From a virus: a DNA stretch of 36,020 nucleotides. The position numbers and the translations under genes were made by a program. Below, piece after piece: positions 21,347 through 28,787 of this stretch. Position 1 is the stretch's first letter, and every line of letters starts with the position of its first letter. Under the pieces are notes generated by a model. It saw only the letters and a program-made list of their open reading frames with translations, was not told the origin of the DNA and did no database searches. The DNA is taken from positions 1 through 36,020 of IMG/VR virus record IMGVR_UViG_3300010373_000095. The stretch is one strand, 5' to 3'.

Positions 21347-22306
21347 CTACGTTTGGTTGGTTGTGGTCATGGCGGCGGAGAGGATGTACTGACGCGCGTA
21401 GGCATCCGCCGTGCCCTGGTAGTAGGACGCGTCAAAGTCGAGGTTCTTTTTCATCGCGAGCGCGGCGATTTCCGCCTGCGTGCGCTTTTCGTCGTGAATG
21501 ACCGGCGACGTGCAAAAGCCGAAGGCATCCGTCCACGACACATCGATCAGGTTCATTAAGAACTGAATCGACTGCTGATTCGTGAAGCCGTACAACGTGA
21601 GTCGCACCCGGTCGCGCATGAGCTGTTGCGAGGCCCATTGATAGATCGGCGCGTTGCCGGTGCCCGACTCTGGCGTGCCCGGCACTTGGAGAATCGGGAA
21701 GGCCCCCAGCGCTTCCGTGGTGCCCGGTTCGATATGTGCGACGACGTAGGGCGGCTTGATGTTGTCCGGCACCAGATAGGACGGGTAGATCGGCGCCATG
21801 CTGTTTTGCAGCAGCCAGATGGGCAGGCTGTTGGACACGATGGGTCCGACTGGCAAGTCACTAGACGACTGCACCAGTTGCGACGCCATGGCGGGATAAA
21901 CCGCATATCCGCCGTAGTGCCAGAGTTCGGCTTGCTGGTAGAACGATCCGCGATCCGCGAAGGCGATCTGCAGCGACGTTCCGTCAACGGTCCATGTGCC
22001 AATCCAGAGCGTCCCCGGATTGACAGTATTGAACGCCGTGACTTCCTGCTCGGCAGTGAAGATGAAGCGATTCGCGGCGACGGTCTGGTCTTCGTCCTGG
22101 TGTCGATCCGTGATGTAGTGCAGCGATCCGGCGAAGTTTGCCGTGGTGCCGGTGGCGACCCAGAACACATAGCCGTCCTGCGACAGCGAAACCTTCGTGT
22201 ATTGCTGGAACGTAATCGATTGGTTCGCCGACAGCGTGTTGACGCCAGCTTCAAGAACTGCAGCCAGCGGGGGCGGCGCAGCGGTGGCCTCTTCGATCAG
22301 CGCCAT
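21347..22306 (-). CDS. Probable neck / tail-terminator (gateway-position) structural protein
   Basis: The 319-residue protein is encoded just ahead of the small structural gene and the sheath. It includes GVNTLSANQSITFQQYTKVS, DGYVFWVATGTTANFAGSLH, WIGTWTVDGTSLQIAFADRG, and the second part TEALGAFPILQVPGTPESGT, RVRLTLYGFTNQQSIQFLMN and FDASYYQGTADAYARQYILS. A protein with this layout at this position in DUF3383-sheath phages serves as neck or gateway protein joining head and tail; I recall the order more than a named family. It ends with TAG followed after one codon by TAA, so readthrough would add only two residues. Confidence 0.6.
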   Translation of the reverse strand: MALIEEATAAPPPLAAVLEAGVNTLSANQSITFQQYTKVSLSQDGYVFWVATGTTANFAGSLHYITDRHQDEDQTVAANRFIFTAEQEVTAFNTVNPGTLWIGTWTVDGTSLQIAFADRGSFYQQAELWHYGGYAVYPAMASQLVQSSSDLPVGPIVSNSLPIWLLQNSMAPIYPSYLVPDNIKPPYVVAHIEPGTTEALGAFPILQVPGTPESGTGNAPIYQWASQQLMRDRVRLTLYGFTNQQSIQFLMNLIDVSWTDAFGFCTSPVIHDEKRTQAEIAALAMKKNLDFDASYYQGTADAYARQYILSAAMTTTNQT

Positions 22307-22307
22307 G

Positions 22308-22739
22308 TCACTTCGCCGTCAGCCACGCGCGGAAGGAAGCCTGGTAGAGACCGCTGTCGATGAACGCCTGCCGCCTGCTTTCCTGCTTGACCGCCTTCTT
22401 GCGCAGGCTGGTTTTCAGCGTGGTGTCATTCACTTGCTGAGTCGCAGGCAACACGCGGTGCAACTCACCCGAATCCAGCGCATCGCGGAAACGGGCCTCG
22501 ATCTTCCCCATCGCCGGCCGCAGGTTGAGCGAGCCCATGCGCTTACCCATCGCGATGCTTTCGATGGCGCCCGCCACTTCATCGACCAGAACTTCGCCGA
22601 TGAACGCCTCGTTCTCTTCGGTGAAGATGCGCATGATGTGGTAGCGATCTTCCAGGTAGCCCGCGACATCGCCCGTAGTCGTGGCGCCGCCACCGTCCGC
22701 GTAGCTCACATCCACCACGCCGAGATGCAGGACGGGCAT
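22308..22739 (-). CDS. Phage neck/tail completion-position protein (143 aa)
   Basis: ATG 22739 overlaps the adaptor stop (ATGA) and is preferred over an in-frame ATG at 22802. The protein begins PVLHLGVVDVSYADGGGATT and contains GDVAGYLEDRYHIMRIFTEE, FIGEVLVDEVAGAIESIAMG and a basic helical end (KTSLRKKAVKQESRRQAFID, RAWLTAK). The layout (N-terminal strand, central helix, basic C-terminal helix) resembles tail completion or neck proteins of contractile phages. I cannot name a family. It follows the adaptor and precedes the gateway-position gene. Confidence 0.6.
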   Translation of the reverse strand: MPVLHLGVVDVSYADGGGATTTGDVAGYLEDRYHIMRIFTEENEAFIGEVLVDEVAGAIESIAMGKRMGSLNLRPAMGKIEARFRDALDSGELHRVLPATQQVNDTTLKTSLRKKAVKQESRRQAFIDSGLYQASFRAWLTAK

Positions 22740-23413
22740 CACGACACCCCGAAGACGGTGGGGCCAGCTTTCTGCGCATAGGCGAGATAGGCGCGACCCC
22801 ACGGCGTCTTGATGAGATCAAGCTGCTCAAGCGTCATGGTCTTGAAGAATTCCGGCACAACCAGAGACGTGTTCGTGCCTTGGTCGCCCGTGGACTGCAC
22901 GACGCCCGGCACGAGGCCAAGCACATTCCACTGCGTGCGCAATCCGCTGAAGAACGCGAGATTGAATAGACCCAGCGTGGTCGCTGTGCCTGGATTGGCT
23001 TCCAGCGCGTACACGAACGTGCTGGCGGACACCGCTGACGCCGTGAATAAACCATTGAATCCGACCGGCGCACAGCCGACGATCTGCACGGGAAAACTGG
23101 CGCCGAGCGCCACCCCCAGTGAAACCGAAGGCGTGGCCGTCACCAGTCCGTTTGACCACGCGAGACTGGACAGCGCCAGTCCCGTCGCGTCGGGCGCATT
23201 GGCAATCAGCCAGTGCAGCCCGAGGTTGTAGCAGGCCAGCGAGTATTCGATGCCTGGAATCGGCGACACATAGGGCGCGCGATCCACCGCGAAGTTCAGA
23301 GCCCACGTGTAGTAATCCGACGACGCCGGAAGAAAGGCGGATGCGACGCCCTGCGTCTGGCAGAACGTGATGAAGTCCGCCAGGTTCGGCGTCGTCGGAT
23401 TCGTGAATGCCAT
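22739..23413 (-). CDS. Head-tail adaptor-like protein with inserted beta-domain
   Basis: The 224-residue protein begins NLADFITFCQTQGVASAFLP, then DYYTWALNFAVDRAPYVSPI and YSLACYNLGLHWLIANAPDA, the helical arrangement (A-tower, then Y..A.YNL..H.L) of DUF4054-like head-tail adaptors. Residues ~82-152 (WSNGLVTATPSVSLGVALGA, VGFNGLFTASAVSASTFVYA, ALEANPGTATTLG) are a beta-domain inserted into that fold, which recurs in the sheath. The C terminus (FFKTMTLEQLDLIKTPWGRA) is helical. It would form the ring under the portal. Confidence in the adaptor role is from order and helix pattern. Confidence 0.7.
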   Translation of the reverse strand: MAFTNPTTPNLADFITFCQTQGVASAFLPASSDYYTWALNFAVDRAPYVSPIPGIEYSLACYNLGLHWLIANAPDATGLALSSLAWSNGLVTATPSVSLGVALGASFPVQIVGCAPVGFNGLFTASAVSASTFVYALEANPGTATTLGLFNLAFFSGLRTQWNVLGLVPGVVQSTGDQGTNTSLVVPEFFKTMTLEQLDLIKTPWGRAYLAYAQKAGPTVFGVS

Positions 23414-23416
23414 GGA

Positions 23417-23923
23417 TCAGATGCCCGGCAGGACCGCATGGGAATCGCCGTCATTGGCGACCGTGATCTTCATCGACACCTCATTGCCGGTCGGCCTCTC
23501 GCGCGCAGGAACGTCCTGTTTGACCTCCACTTCGGTCAACGAGGCGAGACGCTTGCGCGTGCGCTTGTCGCGGGTGGATGCATCGTGAGCCAGCGCCGAA
23601 CGTGTCGATTCGGCTGCGGAGCGCTTTTCCTGCGCATCGACAACGGCTTCGTGGCCCGCCACGATCTGCGATTCGCTGATGGGACGGTCGGCAAAGAAGA
23701 TGCCGGGAAAGCTTTCCAGCTTGCCATTCACGTCCTTGGCCGGGCGGCCGCCGTACTTCTCCAACTGGCGGATCACCGAATCCTGTTGTGCTAGGCTCCA
23801 GTCGTGGCCGATCACCTGCTGCGTGCCGGAAGGGATCTGCACGAAGTAGGGGCGCGTCTTTTCCAGCACGCGGAAATGGTGGTTCCAGTTCTGTTTCGTG
23901 GTATTGGCGATGTAGAGCGTCAT
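23417..23923 (-). CDS. Hypothetical virion-operon protein (168 aa)
   Basis: ATG 23923 with an AAGGGAAA ribosome site is chosen; the frame is open upstream to 23998 across the terminator. The protein begins TLYIANTTKQNWNHHFRVLE, includes RPYFVQIPSGTQQVIGHDWS, IRQLEKYGGRPAKD and a long charged helix (AVVDAQEKRSAAESTRSALA, DKRTRKRLASLTEVEVKQ). The end, VANDGDSHAVLPGI, is polar. I do not recognise a family. The place just after the capsid genes and ahead of the adaptor suggests a head or neck accessory protein. Confidence 0.65.
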   Translation of the reverse strand: MTLYIANTTKQNWNHHFRVLEKTRPYFVQIPSGTQQVIGHDWSLAQQDSVIRQLEKYGGRPAKDVNGKLESFPGIFFADRPISESQIVAGHEAVVDAQEKRSAAESTRSALAHDASTRDKRTRKRLASLTEVEVKQDVPARERPTGNEVSMKITVANDGDSHAVLPGI

Positions 23924-23974
23924 GTAGGCGTTTCCCTTAAAGAAACGGGCGCCGGTTTCCCGACGCCCGAGCAC

Positions 23975-23996
23975 AAAAAAAGCGCCCTGCGGCGCC
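23975..23996 (-). terminator. Intrinsic terminator after the major capsid gene
   Basis: Read on the minus strand, GCGCC - GCAG - GGCGC forms a 5-bp GC hairpin followed by seven T (A-run 23975-23981 on the plus strand). It lies 28 bases after the capsid stop and ahead of the 168-residue gene. A second hairpin (CGGGCG 23946-23951 with CGCCCG 23964-23969) follows. It likely lowers transcription into the tail genes relative to capsid. Confidence 0.75.
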
Positions 23997-24023
23997 ATCC
24001 GTTTGAAGCTGTGTCGCGTTGAA

Positions 24024-25049
24024 TCAGTACGGCAGGTTCAGCAACAGCAGGCCCTCGCCGCGGATGTTCCAGCCGGACGAGATGCGCAGTTCCTGCACTT
24101 CGGTGATCGCACCGTCCGGGGTCGGCGTCGGAATCTTGCGCGGCGCGGCCATGTCGGCGTACAGCAGGTTCACGGCCTTGGTGTTCGGCTCCACGTCGCC
24201 GAACACGTTCGTGTTGATGCCGGCGATGGTCGGCTGCTCGAACTCGGGAATGGTCAGGATCACCGCATCCGTGCCACCCGCGCCCTTGCCGATCAAGGTG
24301 TCGTCGTAATAGACCTCCACCTTGTCGCCGGCTTCTTCGGCCTGCTTCTCGATGACGCCCAGCGCGGTCGCCGTGCCGGCGCCGGGGCGCTGGTAGCTGG
24401 TGACCTGCACGATATCGGCGTACTGCCACTGCAGCGCCACACGCTGCGGGGCCACGATGACGATGCGGTTGCTGATGTTCGCGCCCGACTGGTACATTTG
24501 CGATTTCAGCGTGACGATCTGGCCCAACACCCACAACGCCATCTCGCCGTTGTCGTAGGTGGGCACCGTATCGTTGCCGTAGCTGTCCGGCGGCAACGAT
24601 ACCTGCGTGGCGCCCGCGGTATTCAGCAGGCCTTCGCCGTTGGCCGGGTTGAAGCCGTACAGCGCCGCCGAACGCATCTGCTGGAAGATGCCCTGCCGCG
24701 CCGCCAGGTCCTGCGCCTGCGGAAGCGACACGCTGTAGTTCGCCGCCGCCGCCATGTCGTGGTGGTCGTAGATCGCGCGGGTGCGAACCAGGTACGTCGG
24801 CGTGCTGTAGTAGGTCGCCGCCAGCGTGGCACTGGGAAGGCTGTTGAAGGATGCCTGCGATGCCTGCGTGTCGGTGCGCAGGTCGAGGCGGTTGATGTAT
24901 ACGTACAGGTCCTCGGTGCCGATCTTCACGCGCGGCTTGCCGCCCATGAAGGCGCCGAGGAAGCCGGACGGCTGCGCCTGCGTGATGATGAGGTCCGGTT
25001 CCGAGAAGCTCGGCGTGACCTTGGCTTGCGCCGGAAAGTAGTTACCCAT
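24024..25049 (-). CDS. Major capsid protein (DUF2184-type)
   Basis: The 341-residue protein begins GNYFPAQAKVTPSFSEPDLI and includes LGAFMGGKPRVKIGTEDLYV, RTRAIYDHHDMAAAANYSVS, LWVLGQIVTLKSQMYQSGAN, RIVIVAPQRVALQWQYADIV and the end RISSGWNIRGEGLLLLNLPY. This is the DUF2184 class of HK97-fold capsid proteins as I recall it. It follows the cement/decoration gene and the protease-scaffold gene, the normal head order. A terminator sits just downstream, as expected for the most abundant virion protein. A good site (CCGAACCC poor, GAGGAGCC present) precedes ATG 25049. Confidence 0.88.
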   Translation of the reverse strand: MGNYFPAQAKVTPSFSEPDLIITQAQPSGFLGAFMGGKPRVKIGTEDLYVYINRLDLRTDTQASQASFNSLPSATLAATYYSTPTYLVRTRAIYDHHDMAAAANYSVSLPQAQDLAARQGIFQQMRSAALYGFNPANGEGLLNTAGATQVSLPPDSYGNDTVPTYDNGEMALWVLGQIVTLKSQMYQSGANISNRIVIVAPQRVALQWQYADIVQVTSYQRPGAGTATALGVIEKQAEEAGDKVEVYYDDTLIGKGAGGTDAVILTIPEFEQPTIAGINTNVFGDVEPNTKAVNLLYADMAAPRKIPTPTPDGAITEVQELRISSGWNIRGEGLLLLNLPY

Positions 25050-25061
25050 GGGTTCGGCTCC

Positions 25062-25670
25062 TCAGATCTGGATGACGGCCACGGCGCCAGCAACCCAAGT
25101 CACCGCGCCGGTGCCCGAGTTGTAGTTGACGACCTTGGAATTGGTGTTGACGGAAAGGACCTTGGTGGTCGCAGGCAGCGCAATCGCCCCACCCGTGCCC
25201 GAAGCGGTGAGCTGCTGCAGTGCCGGGTCCCAGTACAGCGCCTGGTTGACGGCGCCGCCTTCCAGTGAGGCCACCAGCGAAGCTTCTACGGACACCTTGA
25301 TCCGGGCGTTGCTGCCCAGCCGGAAGAAGTTCTGCGTCATGCCGGGCTGTGCGACCTGCACCGAATTGCCCGGCACGATGATCGCGTTGTAGCCCTGCGT
25401 GAACACCGAAAATCCCGTCAGGTTGCCCGCTGCGGTAGCGAGCGTCAGCGACGAGCCGAGCGCGCCTTCGCCGGTAGACGAGACGCTCTCGGTAATCGCC
25501 ATGCCGCCCCAAATGGGCTGGCTGACGCTCGATGCGATCTGGCCAGCCGACAGGTACATGCGGGACGACGGATCGTCCACGAAGTCGCCCTGGTAGTAGC
25601 CCTGCGTGGTGGTGGCGAAGTTGCCGGCCGGTGCCGTGGTGAGGGCCGGGTTGAAGGAAACGTTGCTCAT
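25062..25670 (-). CDS. Capsid cement/decoration protein (Gp24-like)
   Basis: The 202-residue protein begins SNVSFNPALTTAPAGNFATT and has QGYYQGDFVDDPSSRMYLSA, GQIASSVSQPIWGGMAITES, GYNAIIVPGNSVQVAQPGMT, QNFFRLGSNARIKVSVEASL and the end LSVNTNSKVVNYNSGTGAVT. The WGGMAITE and the VEASLVASLEGG segments match structural cement proteins of the Gp24 class that lie upstream of DUF2184-type capsids. It is expected to bind the outside of the shell and stabilise it. It is encoded between protease-scaffold and capsid, with short spacers on both sides. Confidence 0.82.
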   Translation of the reverse strand: MSNVSFNPALTTAPAGNFATTTQGYYQGDFVDDPSSRMYLSAGQIASSVSQPIWGGMAITESVSSTGEGALGSSLTLATAAGNLTGFSVFTQGYNAIIVPGNSVQVAQPGMTQNFFRLGSNARIKVSVEASLVASLEGGAVNQALYWDPALQQLTASGTGGAIALPATTKVLSVNTNSKVVNYNSGTGAVTWVAGAVAVIQI

Positions 25671-25673
25671 GGG

Positions 25674-26531
25674 TCAGGCCCCCTTGTGGTTGCGGTTGAT
25701 GCGGATGCCGACACCCGGAGCCATGAACGGCGCCCAGCAGGCCATGGGATCGCCCGAGAATTCGGTGATCTGGCGACCTGCCGCGTCGGCACGGGTGTGG
25801 GCGATGAGCTTGCCGGTCGGCACCTTGGCAGGATTGCGCGCGGCCAGCTGGGCGTCGGCGTAGATGCGTTCCTCGATCACGCCGAAAGCGTGCGCGTCGA
25901 GCGAGTCCAGCTTGATGTCCTTCGCCGACACGCTGTGCTTCTGCAGCTTGGCCGCGAGTCGCTTGCGGTACGCGATGGGGCTTTCTCCATGCAACGGCGG
26001 GCTCACACTGTCTCCGAACATGTAGGCCACGTTATCGGCGCGGGACTGGGCGAGGCTCAGGGCATCGCGGTCGCTGGCGGACTGCGGAGCGGTGAAGGAT
26101 TGGATGCGGCGATCCATGGCCGCAATCTGCGCACGCAGTTCGCGGTTTTCGCGGGACTGGGCATCGGCGCGCTCTTCATCTTTGCGCTCTTCGGCCCTGC
26201 GCTCCTCCTCGCCATCCTTTTCGGCCTTCTTCAGGTCGCGGTCGGCGTCACGCTCTTCACGCTCTTCCTTCTCGCCGTCGCGCTCGGCTTCCTTTTCGGA
26301 ATCCTTGCGCTCGGCCTTCTTTTCCTGCGCGACCTTGCCAGCGATTTTCTCGGCGGCTTCCTTGTCGTAGCCCTCGCCTTCGACCTTCTTTTCCAGACCG
26401 TCGAAGCTGTCCTCGCGGTCTTCCACTTCGCCCTTGTTGTCCATCGCGTCGAGACGAGCGTGGAGCTCATCGCAGCGCTTCATGATGGCATCCGCCCAAG
26501 CGGGGGCCTTCTCTTCGATTTCGTCAGCCAT
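25674..26531 (-). CDS. Nested scaffold protein, internal start within the protease gene
   Basis: Codon 342 of the large gene is an ATG (26531) preceded at eight bases by GGAG, a usable ribosome site. From here the same frame would give a 285-residue protein of coiled-coil plus C-terminal domain (ADEIEEKAPAWADAIMKRCD) without the Nudix and protease parts. This is the lambda C/Nu3 arrangement, where the nested product is the scaffold. Translation from the internal site is inferred. Confidence 0.5.
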   Translation of the reverse strand: MADEIEEKAPAWADAIMKRCDELHARLDAMDNKGEVEDREDSFDGLEKKVEGEGYDKEAAEKIAGKVAQEKKAERKDSEKEAERDGEKEEREERDADRDLKKAEKDGEEERRAEERKDEERADAQSRENRELRAQIAAMDRRIQSFTAPQSASDRDALSLAQSRADNVAYMFGDSVSPPLHGESPIAYRKRLAAKLQKHSVSAKDIKLDSLDAHAFGVIEERIYADAQLAARNPAKVPTGKLIAHTRADAAGRQITEFSGDPMACWAPFMAPGVGIRINRNHKGA

Positions 26532-27554
26532 TGCTGTTTCTCCGTTTGCGTTGACACCAGAGGGATCGCCGCCCTTGTCCCACACGCCCTCCTCGCAGAT
26601 GGCGAGGTGGTCGAGGTAGGAGGGGCGGCCTTCAATCAAGACCGTCGAACCGTCATCCAGTTGGACGGTCTCAGTCGAACCGGCGTCGCGGAAAACAACC
26701 GCCGGGCTTGTCGATGCGTGCGACGCGCACATGAGTTGCGCCGCATCGTCATCGAACACTTTGGCGATGCCCCAAACTTCATCGCCCTTGATGTAGGGAA
26801 GGAACATCGTGCCGATGGATCGGTCACGAAATTCCCCAGTGTTGAGAATGTTCTTGTCGGGATGCTCGAAGACCAGCGGCAGACCGTTGCACCGCTGCAC
26901 GAACTCTTCGGTCAGGAAGTCTTCCGGTGGCCGATAGACGTACTCGTCCAAGCTGCTGCGATAGCTAGTGCCCGTGCCCGTGATGCGTATATCGAACAGC
27001 CAGACATTTTCGTAATGCTGCGGCGAGAGCAGTTCGCTCTTCGCCATGCGTGAGGCGATGTCCAGTTCGTTGCCGGTGATGCGTTCGATTGTCTCCGCGA
27101 CCTTCCGGTGCATCGGTGACGGAAGCGCATCCGGAGCGAACCAGCCCCAGTTGTCATGTTCTTCGTTAAGGTCGGGCTCGAACGGTTCCGGGACATCCTG
27201 CAGGTAGCAGGTGAAGATGCCGCGACCCTTGGGAATCGCATTGCGTCGAACCGCCCAGCGCAGCCCGTCCGGACAGGTGCCGATTTCTTCCACGCACTCG
27301 CGGCAAGCAGCCTCTTCCGGCGCCTCATCGCCTTCCAGATGACCGCCTGGCTGCGCCCATTCCCCCGTATCAGTCCGCCGCAGCAACAGGTACAGCGGAC
27401 CACGGGCGCGGAACAGGATGCCAGCGCAATCACCGCGGCTCGCTGCATCCGCTGCCACGAATTCCTGGCCCACCGCCTTCGGGATGCCGAGCGTAGAATG
27501 CCCATGCGCCGCCGATTCCATCGCACGATGCTGGCGAGCGCTTACGGATGGCAT
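25674..27554 (-). CDS. Nudix domain fused to DUF2213-type prohead protease and scaffold
   Basis: The 626-residue protein has at least four parts. Residues 1-35 form a helical start (PSVSARQHRAMESAAHGHST). Residues ~40-165 are a Nudix hydrolase with a complete box, GHLEGDEAPEEAACRECVEE then IG (GX5EX7REUXEEXG), starting at residue 71. Residues ~185-340 are a DUF2213-like capsid maturation protease (YVYRPPEDFLTEEFVQRCNG, LPLVFEHPD, AQLMCASHASTSPAVVFRDA). Residues ~345-480 are a highly charged coiled coil (AERKDSEKEAERDGEKEERE) with a capsid-scaffold look, followed by a C-terminal head domain. It divergently faces the moron gene. Nudix activity is probable since the box is intact. Confidence 0.85.
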   Translation of the reverse strand: MPSVSARQHRAMESAAHGHSTLGIPKAVGQEFVAADAASRGDCAGILFRARGPLYLLLRRTDTGEWAQPGGHLEGDEAPEEAACRECVEEIGTCPDGLRWAVRRNAIPKGRGIFTCYLQDVPEPFEPDLNEEHDNWGWFAPDALPSPMHRKVAETIERITGNELDIASRMAKSELLSPQHYENVWLFDIRITGTGTSYRSSLDEYVYRPPEDFLTEEFVQRCNGLPLVFEHPDKNILNTGEFRDRSIGTMFLPYIKGDEVWGIAKVFDDDAAQLMCASHASTSPAVVFRDAGSTETVQLDDGSTVLIEGRPSYLDHLAICEEGVWDKGGDPSGVNANGETAMADEIEEKAPAWADAIMKRCDELHARLDAMDNKGEVEDREDSFDGLEKKVEGEGYDKEAAEKIAGKVAQEKKAERKDSEKEAERDGEKEEREERDADRDLKKAEKDGEEERRAEERKDEERADAQSRENRELRAQIAAMDRRIQSFTAPQSASDRDALSLAQSRADNVAYMFGDSVSPPLHGESPIAYRKRLAAKLQKHSVSAKDIKLDSLDAHAFGVIEERIYADAQLAARNPAKVPTGKLIAHTRADAAGRQITEFSGDPMACWAPFMAPGVGIRINRNHKGA

Positions 27555-27598
27555 GTTTTTAGCTTGACCTTTTGACCGTTTATTTCATGGAGAAACCG

Positions 27599-27988
27599 AT
27601 GAAGCGTCTTTTTCTTGCGCTCGCACTGCTGCCTGCCGTCGCTTTCGCGCAGCAGACTCCGAACCTTTCAGATGAGCAGTTGGCCGCCCTGATCGCCAAG
27701 GCCAGTGCGCCCAACAGCGGCGCCATGCCTGCTTCTTGCGATTCGCCGATGGCGCTTTCGCAGATGATGGAAGCGATTCAGCAGGATGTCGGCGACCGCA
27801 TCGGCGATCAATTGGTGGACATTCGCAATCCGCATACGCTGTACATCAAGCCGGATGGTTATTCGTGTCGCATCGTGACCGTATGGGGTCAAGGCAAAGC
27901 CGTTGAAGGCATCTTCAAGCTCTACCGAAACGCTGTCGGCCGCATCGTTTATTCGTGGAATGGACAGCGCACTGTCACTGCGCCCTGA
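27599..27988 (+). CDS. Secreted hypothetical protein, opposite-strand moron
   Basis: This gene lies against the late operon between the protease and head-morphogenesis genes. ATG 27599 follows GGAGAAACCG. The product starts KRLFLALALLPAVAFAQ, a clear signal peptide with cleavage after AFA, and is then ~110 residues with SCDSPMALSQMMEAIQQDVG, RNPHTLYIKPDGYSCRIVTV and WNGQRTVTAP, containing two Cys that could form a disulphide. Upstream AT-rich DNA has two TTGACC elements, so it may have its own promoter. Its stop region overlaps the convergent head gene by 14 bases. Periplasmic moron roles include superinfection exclusion or host fitness; none is shown here. Confidence 0.75.
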   Translation: MKRLFLALALLPAVAFAQQTPNLSDEQLAALIAKASAPNSGAMPASCDSPMALSQMMEAIQQDVGDRIGDQLVDIRNPHTLYIKPDGYSCRIVTVWGQGKAVEGIFKLYRNAVGRIVYSWNGQRTVTAP

Positions 27989-28787
27989 TCTTCACGCGCT
28001 CCAACTCCGCGCGACCCTTCGCTGTCAGCATGCCGTCCGGAAGGTCGCGCAGGTTTTGCAGGTACACGACGAAGCATCGACAGAACGGCTCCTCGGCGGC
28101 CTGTGTCATCTCGTCGAGGTAGCCGGCGCCCTTGTTGAGCAAGCCTTTCTGCATGGCCCAGCTGCCGCGTAGCGCATAAACCTTGCCGTCCCGTTCTTTG
28201 TGATCGGGACGATAGTCGTAACCCGGCTGGCGCCAGTGCGACCGCCATACCGCCGCAATGGCGCCCGTCTTCTGCGCGATCACGGCGTCGATGGACGACA
28301 TAAGCTTGTGGCCCTGGTCAATGGCGACGCGCCGCTCCTCGAAAGACATCTGGCGCAACGCCTTGGTGATGTCTGACTTGGTATCGCGCTTGTCCGTGAC
28401 GCGAGAGCCGCCTGCAGGCACCGATGACGCCCAGCCGGCGAATCGCTGCAAGGTCTTTTCGATGGCCTGCTCGCGATTGAGCTTGATGAGGTCTGCGCTC
28501 GCCTGAATGCGTCGCGTCAACTCGCTGCGCAACTGCGGCTTGATCTGCGTGATCGTGAACAGTGGAACGCCCGGATGCTTCTTGCGCGTCATCGTGATAC
28601 TGGTGGCGCGCCGGAAGTACATCTCCATCATGCCGCGCATGTGTTCCCGCAACGCTTCCGGCGATGGCGAATCCTTTGCGGCCAGCGAGCGCAACCGACG
28701 CATCCATTCCGAAAGACGATCTGAACCGTCGAATCCGTACTGGATGAAATCGCCCATCGCCAGGGTGAGCAGTTCGCGAAAGGTCAT
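27975..28787 (-). CDS. Phage head morphogenesis (MuF / SPP1 gp7-like) protein
   Basis: The 270-residue protein has a helical N-terminal half (MGDFIQYGFDGSDRLSEWMR, ALREHMRGMMEMYFRRATSI) and a C-terminal MuF-like domain with AVIAQKTGAIAAVWRSHWRQ, PGYDYRPDHKERDGKVYALR and EEPFCRCFVVYLQNLRDLPD. The W...Y.R..H..RDGK.Y and PFCRC pieces are the hallmark of minor head proteins that act with the portal. It overlaps the portal stop (ATGA at 28784-28787), so it is coupled to it. The 3' end meets the convergent moron. Confidence 0.85.
   Translation of the reverse strand: MTFRELLTLAMGDFIQYGFDGSDRLSEWMRRLRSLAAKDSPSPEALREHMRGMMEMYFRRATSITMTRKKHPGVPLFTITQIKPQLRSELTRRIQASADLIKLNREQAIEKTLQRFAGWASSVPAGGSRVTDKRDTKSDITKALRQMSFEERRVAIDQGHKLMSSIDAVIAQKTGAIAAVWRSHWRQPGYDYRPDHKERDGKVYALRGSWAMQKGLLNKGAGYLDEMTQAAEEPFCRCFVVYLQNLRDLPDGMLTAKGRAELERVKIRAQ

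Noticed and set aside
24003-25268. Plus-strand ORF of 421 codons over capsid and cement genes.
   Set aside because: Composition (Arg/His/Val) is that of a GC-rich shadow. The opposite strand encodes a clear capsid protein.
25686-27053. Plus-strand ORF of 455 codons rich in Leu/Phe over the Nudix-protease gene.
   Set aside because: It is the antisense of a charged coiled coil, which gives hydrophobic codons. No ribosome site or neighbour coupling supports it.
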